From Paenibacillus apiarius (GTDB lineage: Bacteria > Bacillota > Bacilli > Paenibacillales > Paenibacillaceae), in assembly GCF_017052585.1 (NCBI RefSeq), contig NZ_JAFFHZ010000001.1, positions 3,123,501 to 3,187,500 on the forward strand: 64,000 nucleotides of DNA. The letters run 5' to 3'. This document shows, piece after piece, positions 54,871 through 64,000 of the stretch (within the stretch, counting starts at the first letter, position 1; the number at the start of each line of letters is the position of its first letter). Position numbers and translations under genes: made by a program. The notes beneath the pieces are model-generated. The model was not told where the DNA came from. It saw nothing but the letters and a program-made list of their open reading frames with translations, and ran no database searches.

Positions 54871-54932
54871 AAAGCGTTTACATTGCCAAAAGGGTGTGAT
54901 TATAATTAGCCTTAAGGTAAGCGCTTAACTCA
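54871..54932 (+). promoter_or_regulatory. iolC operon promoter with cre-like site and operator 2
   Basis: TTTACA (54877-54882), 18-bp spacer, TATAAT (54901-54906). A cre-like site, aaagcgtttaca (54871-54882), overlaps the -35 box, and the operator taagcgcttaactca (54918-54932) covers the start point. This predicts both catabolite control and specific repression. Confidence 0.65.
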
Positions 54933-55021
54933 AATTGCATGAATTCAGTGATTACATCATAGCGTTGCTTCAGCCTGCTGCATATTGCTTGAAGCAGACC
55001 ACACGGAGGTGCTGACTGGGC

Positions 55022-56017
55022 ATGAGTGCATTAACATTTCCCGCAAATCGGCCGTTTGACCTGATTGCGATTGGGAGACTGTGCATTGATTTGAATGCGA
55101 ACGAAATCGATCGGCCGATGGAGGAGACGAGAACGTTCACGAAATACGTGGGCGGATCTCCGGCGAATATTGCGATTGGCGCAGCCCGTCTCGGGATGAA
55201 GAGCGGCTTTATCGGCAAGCTGGCCGATGACCAAATGGGACGTTACATTGAACAGTATTTGAAAGCGAAATCAATAGATACGTCGCAGTTGTCCGTGGAT
55301 GATACGGGCGCTGTGACCGGACTTGCTTTTACTGAAATTAAAAGCCCGACCGACTGCAGCATTTTGATGTACCGGGACAATGCGGCCGATATGCTGCTTA
55401 AGCCGGAGGAAGTGTCGGAGGAGTATATCAAGCAGACGAAGGCGCTGCTTATATCGGGGACGGCGCTTGCCGCAAGCCCGTCGCGCGAGGCAGTGTTTGT
55501 CGCCTTGGATTATGCGCGCAAGCATGGGGTATTCGTATTTTTTGATTTGGATTACCGTCCTTATACATGGAAGAACGTTGCCGAAACGTCGATCTATTAT
55601 CAGCTCGCTGCGGAAAAATGCGATTTTATTATCGGCACCCGCGAAGAGTTCGACATGATGGAGAAGTTCGCCGGCCATCAGGCGGATGATAGGCTGACGG
55701 CGGAGAAATGGTTCGGGCATCATGCGCAAGTGGTGCTCATCAAGCACGGATCGGACGGCTCCATCGCTTACACGAAGGAAGGCGGAGCATATAAAGGCGG
55801 TATTTTTAAGACGAAGGTGCTGAAAACGTTCGGCGCCGGCGATTCCTACGCATCCGCCATGATTTACGCCTTGATGCAAGGATGGGATCTGCCGCGTGCG
55901 ATGGAATACGGCAGCGCTTCGGCCGCTATCGTCATTTCCCGTCACAGCTGCTCTGAAGCCATGCCGGCGACAGATGAGCTGGATGCTTTCATAGCAAGCG
56001 CGGAGCGCGGGGAGTAA
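55022..56017 (+). CDS. iolC: 5-dehydro-2-deoxygluconokinase (PfkB family)
   Basis: A 331-aa sugar kinase that phosphorylates 2-deoxy-5-keto-gluconate with ATP. PfkB signatures: GGSPANIAIGAARLGMKSGF near residue 45, and KTFGAGDSYASAMIYAL near residue 275 with the catalytic Asp. cggaggtgc lies upstream. First gene of the plus-strand inositol operon. In Bacillus subtilis IolC is of the same type; no DUF2090 fusion (the bifunctional IolC form) is present here. Confidence 0.94.
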   Translation: MSALTFPANRPFDLIAIGRLCIDLNANEIDRPMEETRTFTKYVGGSPANIAIGAARLGMKSGFIGKLADDQMGRYIEQYLKAKSIDTSQLSVDDTGAVTGLAFTEIKSPTDCSILMYRDNAADMLLKPEEVSEEYIKQTKALLISGTALAASPSREAVFVALDYARKHGVFVFFDLDYRPYTWKNVAETSIYYQLAAEKCDFIIGTREEFDMMEKFAGHQADDRLTAEKWFGHHAQVVLIKHGSDGSIAYTKEGGAYKGGIFKTKVLKTFGAGDSYASAMIYALMQGWDLPRAMEYGSASAAIVISRHSCSEAMPATDELDAFIASAERGE

Positions 56018-56054
56018 ACAGAAAATGAGATGAGAATGTGGGGAGGAACGGCTC

Positions 56055-56903
56055 ATGCTCGTCACTTTGACGGAAATGATGCAGGGCATTGCAGAAAAAA
56101 ATGGCGCGGTGCCGGCGTTCAATGTATTCGGCTATGAAGACGCCGCTGCGGTTATCGCTGCGGCAGAGGAAGTGAAGGCGCCGGTTATTCTGGCGACGAA
56201 CAAGGTTGCGCTGCGCTACATGCCGCTGCAGGTGTCGGGCGCGTTGTACCGGAGCTTGGCCGAGCGGGCAAGCGTGCCGGTCTGCATCCATTTGGACCAT
56301 GGCGACGGATTCGAGACAGCGGCGGAAGCGATTATGAGCGGCTATACGTCCATCATGTACGATGGCTCGCAGCTGCCGCTCGAAGAAAATATGCGGAACA
56401 CGCGGCAAATCGTAAAGATGGCGCATGCTTGCGGCATCCCCGTCGAAGCGGAAATCGGCGCGGTTGGCTACAGCGATCCCTCGCTGAATGTCGAGGCGCG
56501 ACTGACCGATCCGGGTGAAGCGAAAATATTCGCCGAGGAAACGGGGGTGGATGCGCTCGCGGTCGCGATTGGCACGCTCCACCGGATGGAGGAGCAGGCG
56601 GCACCGATCGATTACGGCCGCTTGGCAGACATCGAGCGTCTCGTAACCGTGCCGCTTGTGTTGCACGGCTCGACGGGGGTGCGGGATGACGACCTGCGTA
56701 AGCTTGCAGCCACGCGCATCGGCAAGGTCAACATCGGCACGGCGCTCCGCATGGCCTTCGGCAAGACGCTGCGCAGCGAAATACAGGCCAAGCCGGACGA
56801 ATTCGACCGCGTTGCGTTGTTTGCGGGCCCGATGGAGGCGGTCAAGGAAGAAGCGAAGAAGAAGATGCTGCTGCTGAACGCGCATCATGCGCTGCAAGCT
56901 TAA
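56055..56903 (+). CDS. iolJ: Class II aldolase for 2-deoxy-5-keto-gluconate 6-phosphate
   Basis: A 282-aa zinc aldolase. It cleaves the IolC product to dihydroxyacetone phosphate and malonate semialdehyde. Zinc and active-site motifs seen: VCIHLDHGDGFETAAEAI near residue 80, EAEIGAVGYSD, VLHGSTGVRDDDL and IGKVNIGTALRMAF. These also occur in ordinary class II fructose-bisphosphate aldolases; the position between iolC and iolA decides for IolJ. ggggaggaa precedes the ATG. Confidence 0.9.
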   Translation: MLVTLTEMMQGIAEKNGAVPAFNVFGYEDAAAVIAAAEEVKAPVILATNKVALRYMPLQVSGALYRSLAERASVPVCIHLDHGDGFETAAEAIMSGYTSIMYDGSQLPLEENMRNTRQIVKMAHACGIPVEAEIGAVGYSDPSLNVEARLTDPGEAKIFAEETGVDALAVAIGTLHRMEEQAAPIDYGRLADIERLVTVPLVLHGSTGVRDDDLRKLAATRIGKVNIGTALRMAFGKTLRSEIQAKPDEFDRVALFAGPMEAVKEEAKKKMLLLNAHHALQA

Positions 56904-57009
56904 TGGAAACGGAACAACGACGGAAACGGCCCGGAATCGGGCAGGAAGCCGGAAGTATAGGTTATAGGTTATGCGATACAACAAGGAAATGACGAGAGGA
57001 GAATGGAAC

Positions 57010-58461
57010 ATGGCAGAAGCAATAACCATTCGCAACTATGTCGGAGGAGAATGGAAAGCGTCCACATCGGGGAAAACAGAGCCGGTATACAACCCGGCGA
57101 CAGGCGAAATTATCGCGCACGTGCCGTTGTCAAGCATGGAAGAGCTGAATGAAGCGGCAGAGACGGCAGCGAAGGCGTTCACGACATGGTCCCGCACCGC
57201 CGTGCCGCGCCGGGCGCGCATTATGTTCAAATACCAGCAGCTATTGATCGAGCATTGGGACGAGCTGGCGAAGCTCATTACTTTGGAGAACGGAAAAAAC
57301 TACAAGGAAGCGTACGGCGAGGTGCAGCGCGGCATCGAATGCGTCGAATTCGCCGCAGGCGCGCCGACGCTCATGATGGGCAAGCAGCTGCCTGACATTG
57401 CGACGAACATCGAATCCGGCATGTATCGTTACCCGATTGGCGTCGTCGGCGGCATTACGCCGTTCAACTTCCCGATGATGGTGCCGTGCTGGATGTTCCC
57501 GCTCGCGATCGCTTGCGGCAACACGTTCGTGCTGAAGCCGTCCGAGCGCACGCCGATGCTTGCATGCCGTCTGGCAGAGCTGATGGAAGCAGCGGGTCTG
57601 CCTCAAGGCGTGCTCAACATCGTGCATGGCGCGCATGACGTCGTGAACGGTCTGCTCGACCATAAGCTGGTCAAAGCGATTTCCTTCGTCGGATCGCAGC
57701 CTGTGGGCGAGTACGTATACAAGCGCGGAACGGCGAACTTGAAGCGTGTGCAAGCGTTGACCGGCGCCAAAAACCACTCGATCGTCATGGAGGATGCCGA
57801 TTTGGCGCAAGCCACGACGCAAATTATTAACGCTGCCTTCGGCTCCGCCGGCGAGCGCTGTATGGCATGCGCGGTCGTGCTGGTGCAGGAATCGGTTGCG
57901 GATGAGCTCGTATCGCGCTTGGTAAAAGCATCGGATGAGCTAATTATCGGCAATGGCGTGAAGGAGGACGTGTTCCTCGGTCCCGTTATCCGCGAAGCGC
58001 ATAAGGAGCGCGCGCTTGGCTATATTGACGCAGGCGTCAAGGAAGGAGCGCGGCTGGTCCGCGACGGCCGCCAAGATGCGGAAGCAAGCGGCGAGGGCTT
58101 CTTCATGGGGCCGACGATTTTCGATGACGTCACGCAGCAAATGAAGATTTGGCAGGATGAAATTTTCGCGCCGGTGCTGTCGATTGTGCGCGTGAAGGAT
58201 CTCGATGAAGCGATTGCGTGGGCGAATGAATCCCGGTTCGCCAATGGCGCTTGTCTCTTTACGGCAAGCGGCGCGTATATGCGACAGTTCCGGGAGCATA
58301 TCGATGCGGGCATGCTCGGGGTGAATGTGGGCGTTCCAGCACCGATGGCATTCTTCCCGTTTTCGGGCTGGAAAGATTCCTTCTATGGCGACCTGCATGC
58401 GAACGGCACGGATGGGGTGGAATTTTATACGCGTAAAAAGATGGTCACATTGCGCTGGTAA
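57010..58461 (+). CDS. iolA: Methylmalonate-semialdehyde / malonate-semialdehyde dehydrogenase (CoA-acylating)
   Basis: A 483-aa aldehyde dehydrogenase that turns malonate semialdehyde plus CoA into acetyl-CoA and CO2. The nucleophile is Cys284 in [15 protein letters not shown]; the NAD site and [20 protein letters not shown] are typical of the MMSDH group, as is the ending [15 protein letters not shown] 57010 follows gagaggag. Full length; fourth step enzyme from the end of the pathway's lower branch, making the pathway self-contained. Confidence 0.95.
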   Translation: MAEAITIRNYVGGEWKASTSGKTEPVYNPATGEIIAHVPLSSMEELNEAAETAAKAFTTWSRTAVPRRARIMFKYQQLLIEHWDELAKLITLENGKNYKEAYGEVQRGIECVEFAAGAPTLMMGKQLPDIATNIESGMYRYPIGVVGGITPFNFPMMVPCWMFPLAIACGNTFVLKPSERTPMLACRLAELMEAAGLPQGVLNIVHGAHDVVNGLLDHKLVKAISFVGSQPVGEYVYKRGTANLKRVQALTGAKNHSIVMEDADLAQATTQIINAAFGSAGERCMACAVVLVQESVADELVSRLVKASDELIIGNGVKEDVFLGPVIREAHKERALGYIDAGVKEGARLVRDGRQDAEASGEGFFMGPTIFDDVTQQMKIWQDEIFAPVLSIVRVKDLDEAIAWANESRFANGACLFTASGAYMRQFREHIDAGMLGVNVGVPAPMAFFPFSGWKDSFYGDLHANGTDGVEFYTRKKMVTLRW

Positions 58462-58475
58462 GGATGGTGTTCGGT

Positions 58476-60410
58476 ATGGAAACGATTCGTTTGACTACGG
58501 CGCAAGCGCTTGTCAAGTTTCTCAATCAACAATATGTCGAGTTTGATGGAGTGGAGCAGCGCTTTGTCAAAGGCATTTTTACGATATTCGGCCATGGCAA
58601 TGTATTGGGATTGGGCCAGGCGCTGGAAGAAGACAGCGGAAGCTTGGAAGTGTATCAAGGACGCAATGAGCAAGGGATGGCGCATGCCGCAGTAGCGTTC
58701 GCGAAGCAGATGCGGCGCAAGCAGATCTGTGCTTGCACGTCATCGGTGGGACCCGGCGCCGCCAATATGGTGACAGCGGCTGCCACGGCCACGGCCAATC
58801 AGATTCCGGTATTGCTGCTGCCGGGGGACACGTTCGCCTCGCGCCAGCCCGACCCGGTGCTGCAGCAGATTGAACAGCCGCATGACCTGACGGTATCGAC
58901 GAATGACGCGTTCCGTCCGGTGAGCAAATATTGGGACCGCATCGTGCGGCCGGAGCAGCTGATGACCGCGCTCATTCAAGCGATGCGCGTGCTCACGAAC
59001 CCGGCCGATACGGGAGCCGTCACGATCGCGCTGCCGCAGGATGTGCAAGGGGAAGCGCATGATTATCCCGCATCGTTCTTCGCGAAGCGCGTGCACCGGA
59101 TAGACCGCCGCCCGGCGGCGGAAGCGGCGCTTGAGGATGCGGTCCAGCTCATTGCGCGCAAGCGCAAGCCGCTGCTCATATGCGGAGGCGGCGTGCGCTA
59201 CTCCGAGGCGGGAGCGGCGCTGCAAGACTTCGCGGAAACGTTCTGCATTCCGCTGGCGGAAACGCAGGCAGGCAAGAGCGCGGTGCCTGGCTCGCATCCG
59301 CTCAACCTCGGCGGCATCGGGGTGACGGGCAACGCAGCGGCAAATGAGATCGCCAAGGAAGCCGATCTCATTATCGGCGTCGGCACGCGCTTTACCGACT
59401 TTACGACCGGCTCAAAGGAGCTGTTCGGCCGTCCCGGCACGGACATCTTGACTGTGAACGTGTCGGAGTTCCAAGCGCTCAAGCTCGATGCCATGCCGGT
59501 GGTGGCCGACGCGAAGGCAGCTCTGGTTGCGATGCAGCAGCGGCTGGAAGCCGCCGGATACCGTTCCGCCTATACGACGGAGATTGAAGCGGCACGCGCC
59601 GCATGGAGCGAGGAATGGAAGCGGCTGGCCGGCATCCGGTACGTGCCTGGCTCGTTCACGCCTGAAATCGCGGGACACTTGGATGAGGCGCTGCCGGAAT
59701 ATGCGGAGGCGCTTGGCAGCTGCCTGACGCAGACACAGGTGCTGGCGGTATTGAATCGGCTGCTTGGTGACGATGCGGTCGTTGTGGGCGCATCGGGCAG
59801 CTTGCCCGGCGATTTGCAGCGGATGTGGAAGGCGGAAGCGCCGCATTCGTACCATATGGAATACGGATATTCTTGTATGGGATATGAAATTTCCGGGGCG
59901 CTCGGCGTGAAAATGGCGGAGCCGGATCGGGAAGTGTATGCCTTCTCGGGTGACGGAAGCTATCTGATGCTTCACTCCGAGCTCATTACGAGCATTCAAG
60001 AAGGACAAAAAATTAACGTCCTGTTATTCGATAATAACGGCTTCGGCTGTATCAATAACCTGCAAATGGGCAACGGCATGGGCAGCTTCGGCACGGAATT
60101 CCGCGAGCGCAACCCATCCACCGGCAAGCTGGACGGTCCGCTTGTCGGCATTGATTTTGCTCTCAGCGCGGCAGGCTACGGAGCGCTCACGTATACGGTG
60201 CGCACAATTGAGGAATTGGAGCAAGCCGTTGCGGCGACTAAGCGGCAGACGATATCTACGCTCATTGATATTAAAGTGCTGCCGAAGACGATGACGAATG
60301 GATATGGCGCTTGGTGGAATGTAGGCGTCGCGGCAGTGTCCGGCAAGCCGGAAATAGCGCGGGCGAGCGAGGAGCGCCGCCGATTTTTGCAGCAGGCAAG
60401 ACCTTATTGA
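58476..60410 (+). CDS. iolD: 3D-(3,5/4)-trihydroxycyclohexane-1,2-dione hydrolase
   Basis: A 644-aa thiamine-diphosphate enzyme that opens the inositol ring to 5-deoxy-glucuronate. Three TPP-enzyme domains are recognisable: N-terminal with the catalytic Glu in [20 protein letters not shown], a central domain ([20 protein letters not shown]), and C-terminal with the Mg-TPP site [15 protein letters not shown] and [19 protein letters not shown] 58476 gives better site spacing than 58464, which abuts aagg. It follows iolA directly. Confidence 0.95.
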   Translation: METIRLTTAQALVKFLNQQYVEFDGVEQRFVKGIFTIFGHGNVLGLGQALEEDSGSLEVYQGRNEQGMAHAAVAFAKQMRRKQICACTSSVGPGAANMVTAAATATANQIPVLLLPGDTFASRQPDPVLQQIEQPHDLTVSTNDAFRPVSKYWDRIVRPEQLMTALIQAMRVLTNPADTGAVTIALPQDVQGEAHDYPASFFAKRVHRIDRRPAAEAALEDAVQLIARKRKPLLICGGGVRYSEAGAALQDFAETFCIPLAETQAGKSAVPGSHPLNLGGIGVTGNAAANEIAKEADLIIGVGTRFTDFTTGSKELFGRPGTDILTVNVSEFQALKLDAMPVVADAKAALVAMQQRLEAAGYRSAYTTEIEAARAAWSEEWKRLAGIRYVPGSFTPEIAGHLDEALPEYAEALGSCLTQTQVLAVLNRLLGDDAVVVGASGSLPGDLQRMWKAEAPHSYHMEYGYSCMGYEISGALGVKMAEPDREVYAFSGDGSYLMLHSELITSIQEGQKINVLLFDNNGFGCINNLQMGNGMGSFGTEFRERNPSTGKLDGPLVGIDFALSAAGYGALTYTVRTIEELEQAVAATKRQTISTLIDIKVLPKTMTNGYGAWWNVGVAAVSGKPEIARASEERRRFLQQARPY

Positions 60411-60535
60411 CACGGAAGCTACAACAAAGTTCGTATCTTGGCGGGAGCGGGCGGGCAGACCGGCATGCAAAGGCCATCGCGGCTGCGCCGCCCGGCACCC
60501 TGCTGACGCTACGATGACATCGGGGAGGAATAGAC

Positions 60536-61432
60536 GTGTTTGCAGCAGGCAGCGTAAAGATTGGGATTGCGCCCATCGGTTGGACGAATGATGACATGCC
60601 CGAATTGGGCGGAGAGAATACATTCGAGCAATGTGTGAGCGAAATGGCGCTCGCTGGATACGCGGGAACGGAAGTGGGCAATAAGTACCCGCGGAATATA
60701 AGCGTTCTACAAAAAGCGCTCCGTCTGCGCAACTTGGAGGTGGCCAGCGCTTGGTTCAGCGCGTTCCTTACCGTAAAGCCATTGGAAGAGACGACGGCTG
60801 CATTCATTCAGCACCGTGACTTCCTGCACGCGATGGGTTCGAAGGTCATTGTCGTATCCGAGCAGGGGCACAGTGTCCAAGGTCAGATGAACATGCCGTT
60901 GTTCGACAGCAAGCCGGTGTTCAGCGACGATGATTGGAAGCGCTTAATCGATGGTTTGCACGTTCTCGGAGAGCTGGCCAGGGAGAAAGATATGCACATT
61001 GCATACCATCATCATATGGGGACAGGCGTCCAGACTACGGAGGAGATTGTCCGTCTTATGGAAGGCACGAACCCGGAATTGGTGTCATTGCTCTATGATA
61101 CCGGCCATCTTGTGTTCTCGGGCGAAGAGCCATTGAGCGTATTGAACCGCTATATGGCCCGGATTAAGCACGTCCATTTGAAGGACGTTCGCGCCGACGT
61201 GGCGCGCCGCGCGCGCGAGGATAAGCTGAGCTTCCTGCAAGCGGTGAAGGAAGGAGTATTTACCGTTCCCGGAGACGGCTGCATAGACTTTGCTCCAGTG
61301 TTCAAAGCCTTATCTGCAGCTAAATATCGCGGATGGATGCTCGTAGAAGCGGAGCAGGATCCTGCCACGGCGAATCCGTTAGAATATGCGTTAAAAGCGA
61401 GAGATTACATCTTGCGGCAAGCAGGCATCTAA
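60536..61432 (+). CDS. iolE: Inosose (2-keto-myo-inositol) dehydratase
   Basis: A 298-aa TIM-barrel enzyme that dehydrates 2-keto-myo-inositol. The N-terminus VKIGIAPIGWTNDDMPELGG, then GYAGTEVGNKYP, MHIAYHHHMGTGVQTTEEI with metal-binding histidines, LLYDTGHLVFSGEEP and HVHLKDVR match the family. The start is GTG 60536 with ggggagga at good distance. No iolI or iolH is seen in the window. Confidence 0.95.
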   Translation: MFAAGSVKIGIAPIGWTNDDMPELGGENTFEQCVSEMALAGYAGTEVGNKYPRNISVLQKALRLRNLEVASAWFSAFLTVKPLEETTAAFIQHRDFLHAMGSKVIVVSEQGHSVQGQMNMPLFDSKPVFSDDDWKRLIDGLHVLGELAREKDMHIAYHHHMGTGVQTTEEIVRLMEGTNPELVSLLYDTGHLVFSGEEPLSVLNRYMARIKHVHLKDVRADVARRAREDKLSFLQAVKEGVFTVPGDGCIDFAPVFKALSAAKYRGWMLVEAEQDPATANPLEYALKARDYILRQAGI

Positions 61433-61439
61433 TTACGAC

Positions 61440-61523
61440 TTCAAAAAGTCGGCTTTTCAGCACCGAGAAGGTTGTCGAATGTGGCTCCCGGTATACTTCG
61501 TGATCAAAAAATGACTTTTTGAA
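61440..61523. repeat. Inverted-repeat element between iolE and the second dehydrogenase gene
   Basis: ttcaaaaagtc (61440-61450) is matched by gactttttgaa (61513-61523), and an internal aaggttgt (near 61469) by acaacct just beyond the right arm. The 60-bp middle is unstructured. It looks like a small intergenic repeat or the remains of one, not a terminator. Confidence 0.45.
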
Positions 61524-61558
61524 CAACCTCTATTAAGAGGAAGGGAAGAGGCTGACAT

Positions 61559-62626
61559 ATGGGACAAAACAGATGTGTATCAGTAGGACTCGTAGGCTTG
61601 GGGCGGCTCGGGCGGCAGCACGCCGACAACTTGGCGTTTCGCATTCCGAACTGCAGACTAACGGCGGTATGCAGCATCAAGGCGGAGGAGGTTGAGGAGG
61701 CGCAGGCGCAGCTTGGGGTGCCTTATGGCTATACCGATTATGATGAAATGCTGCGCAACAAAGAGCTGGACGCTATTTTCATTGCCTCACCATCCTCTTA
61801 TCATTGCGATCAGATTGAAAAGGCGTTGGCAGCAGGATTTCATGTATTCAGCGAAAAGCCGCTTGGACTGTATATGGAGGAAGCGCTGCGTGTGCAAGAG
61901 GCGGTGCATCGGCATCCCAATCAAGTGTTTATGCTCGGCTTTATGAGAAGATATGATCGTTCCTACGTCTATGCCAAGCGGAAAATTGAAGCGGGAGCAA
62001 TCGGCGAACCTGTGCTCATACGCTGCTATGGCATCGATCCGGCTCAGGCCATGCCAGGCTTTTTGCAATTTGCCAAGAGCAACTACAGCGGAGGCCTGTT
62101 CCTGGATATGGCCATTCACGACCTCGATTTGGCGCGGTGGTATTTGGGCGCGGAAGCGCAGCGGGTATGGGCGATCGGCGGATCTCATCGCCACACAGAG
62201 CTGGCGCAGCTGCAGGACGCCGAAACGGGGGCGGCTTTGGTTCAATTTGCCGGCAATAAGATGGGGATGTTCGTAGCGGGCCGCAACTGCGCGCATGGCT
62301 ATCATATTGAAACCGAAATTATCGGCACACTGGGAACGCTGCGCATCGGCACGGTGCCGGAGAAAAACCAGGTGGCCATCATGGATGGCCGCGGTGTGGT
62401 GCGCGAATGTGCGAACGGCTTCTTGGAGCGGTTCGAGCAGGCTTACTTGGACGAAGGCATTGAATTTGTGCGGGCGATTCTAGAAGGGCGACAGCCGGAA
62501 GTGAAGGTGGAAGACGGGGTGCTGTCGACCGCGCTTGGGTATGCGTGCAAGGAATCGTTTGAGACCGGGCAATTGGTTGAGGTGACTACACCAGCCGCAT
62601 TATGCAGCCCACACGAGGCGCGGTAA
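61559..62626 (+). CDS. Second Gfo/Idh/MocA-family dehydrogenase of the inositol locus
   Basis: A 355-aa oxidoreductase. The Rossmann motif VGLVGLGRLGRQHADNLAF, the EKP motif VFSEKPLGLYMEEA and GGLFLDMAIHDLDLARWYLG place it near inositol dehydrogenases. aagaggaagggaaga lies upstream. It follows iolE on the same strand and precedes the symporter, so it is probably co-transcribed. It may handle an inositol isomer (scyllo- or D-chiro-inositol) that enters the same route, leaving myo-inositol to the 53640 gene; this is inference. Confidence 0.85.
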   Translation: MGQNRCVSVGLVGLGRLGRQHADNLAFRIPNCRLTAVCSIKAEEVEEAQAQLGVPYGYTDYDEMLRNKELDAIFIASPSSYHCDQIEKALAAGFHVFSEKPLGLYMEEALRVQEAVHRHPNQVFMLGFMRRYDRSYVYAKRKIEAGAIGEPVLIRCYGIDPAQAMPGFLQFAKSNYSGGLFLDMAIHDLDLARWYLGAEAQRVWAIGGSHRHTELAQLQDAETGAALVQFAGNKMGMFVAGRNCAHGYHIETEIIGTLGTLRIGTVPEKNQVAIMDGRGVVRECANGFLERFEQAYLDEGIEFVRAILEGRQPEVKVEDGVLSTALGYACKESFETGQLVEVTTPAALCSPHEAR

Positions 62627-62665
62627 GCAAACAGATTTCTCTATACATGGAGAAGGAGGGCTTTC

Positions 62666-64000
62666 ATGACCTACATTACTGTCATTACCTTTTTATTGTA
62701 TACCGGAATCGTCGCCTGGTACTCCTGGTACAAGACGCGCACCATTAACCTCAACAGCTCGGATGGATACTTTCTCGGCGGGCGCAGCTTGACTGGTGTT
62801 GTAATCGCTTTCTCGCTCCTGCTTACCAATTTGTCGACAGAGCAAATGGTGGGGTTGAACGGACAGAGCTATGCGACGTCCATGGTCGTCATGGCTTGGG
62901 AAGTGACGTCTCCGATTGCATTGATTTTCATGGCCTTCATCTTTTTACCGCGTTATTTGAAGACGGGAATTACAACGATCCCGGATTTTTTGGAACAGCG
63001 TTACGATCTGCGAACGCGCCAGATTATATCCGTTCTCTTCTTGCTCGGCTATGCCGTTGCTTATTTGCCTACGGTGCTCTACTCCGGGGCGCTGGTGCTG
63101 GATACGATATTCAACATTTCAGACCTGTTCGGTCTAAGTGATTTCAATATTATTTTGATTGTGTCCCTTGCGATTGGAATTACGGGGATCGCCTATGTCG
63201 TGCTCGGCGGCCTGCGCGCGTGCGCGCTCTCGGATACGCTGAACGGTGTCGGGCTCATTGTCGGCGGGCTTCTAATTACGTTTCTTGGACTGTTCGCGCT
63301 TGGCGGCGGCAACCTGGCCGAAGGCGTGAGCACGCTCCTGCACAAGGAGCCGGAAAAATTGAACTCGATTGGAGACAGTTCTTCCCCAGTGCCATGGATC
63401 ACGATCTGCGCGGGGCTGCTTTTCAACAACCTGTTCTATTGGTGTACGAACCAAGCGATCGTCCAGCGCACGCTGGGAGCGAAGAACCTGAAGGAAGGGC
63501 AGAAGGGCGTTCTGTACGCCGGCATGTTCAAAATCTTCGGGGCCTTCTATCTGGTACTGCCTGGCATCATCGCTTACCATCTGTTCAACAACTCGTTAAG
63601 CAATGCGGATATGGCTTATCCATCACTTGTCATTGAAGTATTGCCGACGCTGCTGTCCGGATTTTTCGCAGCCGTCCTGTTCGGTGCGATTTTGAGCTCC
63701 TTTAACGGAGCCTTGAATAGCTCGTTGACCTTGTTTACGTTAGATATTTATAAACCGATATTCAAGCCGGATGCGACGGATAAACAATTGGTGAAGGTAG
63801 GCAGAATCTTTGCCATAGCGCTTGGTATCGTAGCGGTTATCGTATCGCCCTTCATTTTGTATGCGCCTTCAGGATTATATTATTATTTGCAGGAGATGTT
63901 CGGATTTTACAATATCCCGATTATCGCTGCGGTCGTTGTTGGCTTTTTCAGCAAAAAAGTGCCGGCGATCGCGCCGAAGATTGCGCTTGGCGTGCACATT
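62666..64000 (+). CDS. Sodium:solute symporter (SSS family), truncated by the window edge
   Basis: 445 codons are visible and the frame is open at the right edge. At least eleven hydrophobic spans are present. SSS motifs: SSDGYFLGGRSLTGVVIAFS near residue 35, LTNLSTEQMVGLNGQSYA, and GAILSSFNGALNSSLTLFTLD near residue 350. agaaggaggg precedes the ATG. The type resembles YidK/vSGLT-like sugar symporters. At the end of the inositol operon it is the only transporter seen in the locus, so uptake of inositol or an isomer is the likely job. Confidence 0.9.
   Translation, partial: MTYITVITFLLYTGIVAWYSWYKTRTINLNSSDGYFLGGRSLTGVVIAFSLLLTNLSTEQMVGLNGQSYATSMVVMAWEVTSPIALIFMAFIFLPRYLKTGITTIPDFLEQRYDLRTRQIISVLFLLGYAVAYLPTVLYSGALVLDTIFNISDLFGLSDFNIILIVSLAIGITGIAYVVLGGLRACALSDTLNGVGLIVGGLLITFLGLFALGGGNLAEGVSTLLHKEPEKLNSIGDSSSPVPWITICAGLLFNNLFYWCTNQAIVQRTLGAKNLKEGQKGVLYAGMFKIFGAFYLVLPGIIAYHLFNNSLSNADMAYPSLVIEVLPTLLSGFFAAVLFGAILSSFNGALNSSLTLFTLDIYKPIFKPDATDKQLVKVGRIFAIALGIVAVIVSPFILYAPSGLYYYLQEMFGFYNIPIIAAVVVGFFSKKVPAIAPKIALGVHI

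Noticed and set aside
55989..57035. 348-codon minus-strand frame opposite iolJ
   Set aside because: Antisense shadow with biased composition; iolJ is well supported.

Overview
The window looks like chromosome of a spore-forming, moderately GC-rich Firmicute of the Paenibacillus type. Evidence: strong GGAGG ribosome-binding sites, many LacI-controlled sugar loci with LplB/LplC-type permeases and lipoprotein binding proteins, a guanine riboswitch, sigma-K-like promoters, and core genes in Bacillales order (MoxR, DUF58, transglutaminase, guaA, purine permease). No rRNA, tRNA, prophage or CRISPR array was seen.

Layout. 1-5.4 kb: a MoxR ATPase / DUF58 / membrane transglutaminase operon. 5.5-11 kb: an orphan LacI regulator, an IS3-family element sitting inside a transcription terminator, and an XRE-cupin regulator divergent from tdh-kbl (threonine to glycine plus acetyl-CoA). 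11-12.1 kb: gene-poor DNA with short repeats. 12.1-17 kb: a Gfo/Idh/MocA oxidoreductase and a sugar-type ABC importer. 17.5-23.2 kb: a five-gene oligopeptide ABC importer. 23.3-36.7 kb: a carbohydrate locus bounded on both sides by the same short repeat family (R1): serine hydrolase, acyl esterase, ABC importer, GH3, a large GH94 phosphorylase that resembles 1,2-beta-oligoglucan phosphorylase, and a LacI regulator. 36.9-38.5 kb: guaA. 38.5-39.9 kb: CPBP protease and PadR regulator. 40.1-41.5 kb: four very small glycine-rich, collagen-like or coiled-coil proteins behind two sigma-K-like promoters. 41.6-49.5 kb: guanine riboswitch, purine permease, a Pot-type ABC importer and adenine deaminase. 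49.5-51.1 kb: an IS1182-type element inserted in the adenine deaminase terminator. 51.5-64 kb: a myo-inositol catabolic locus (iolB, iolG and a LacI gene on one strand; iolC, iolJ, iolA, iolD, iolE, a second dehydrogenase and a sodium-solute symporter on the other).

How it fits together. The inositol genes cover the complete route from inositol to DHAP, acetyl-CoA and CO2, and share a divergent control region with twin operators and a cre-like site. The GH94/GH3/ABC locus is best read as import and phosphorolysis of 1,2-beta-glucan fragments. About 31.6 kb of accessory genes separates the transglutaminase gene from guaA, which are adjacent in Bacillus subtilis, so 5.4-36.9 kb looks like an acquired or rearranged block.

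Most notable non-coding structure: both insertion sequences interrupt terminator hairpins, and a roughly 185-bp MITE-like inverted repeat at 36.45-36.63 kb has ends resembling the IS1182-type element and sits in a palindromic R1 repeat with a 13-bp direct duplication. Family assignments are by inspection of sequence motifs only; no database search was possible.
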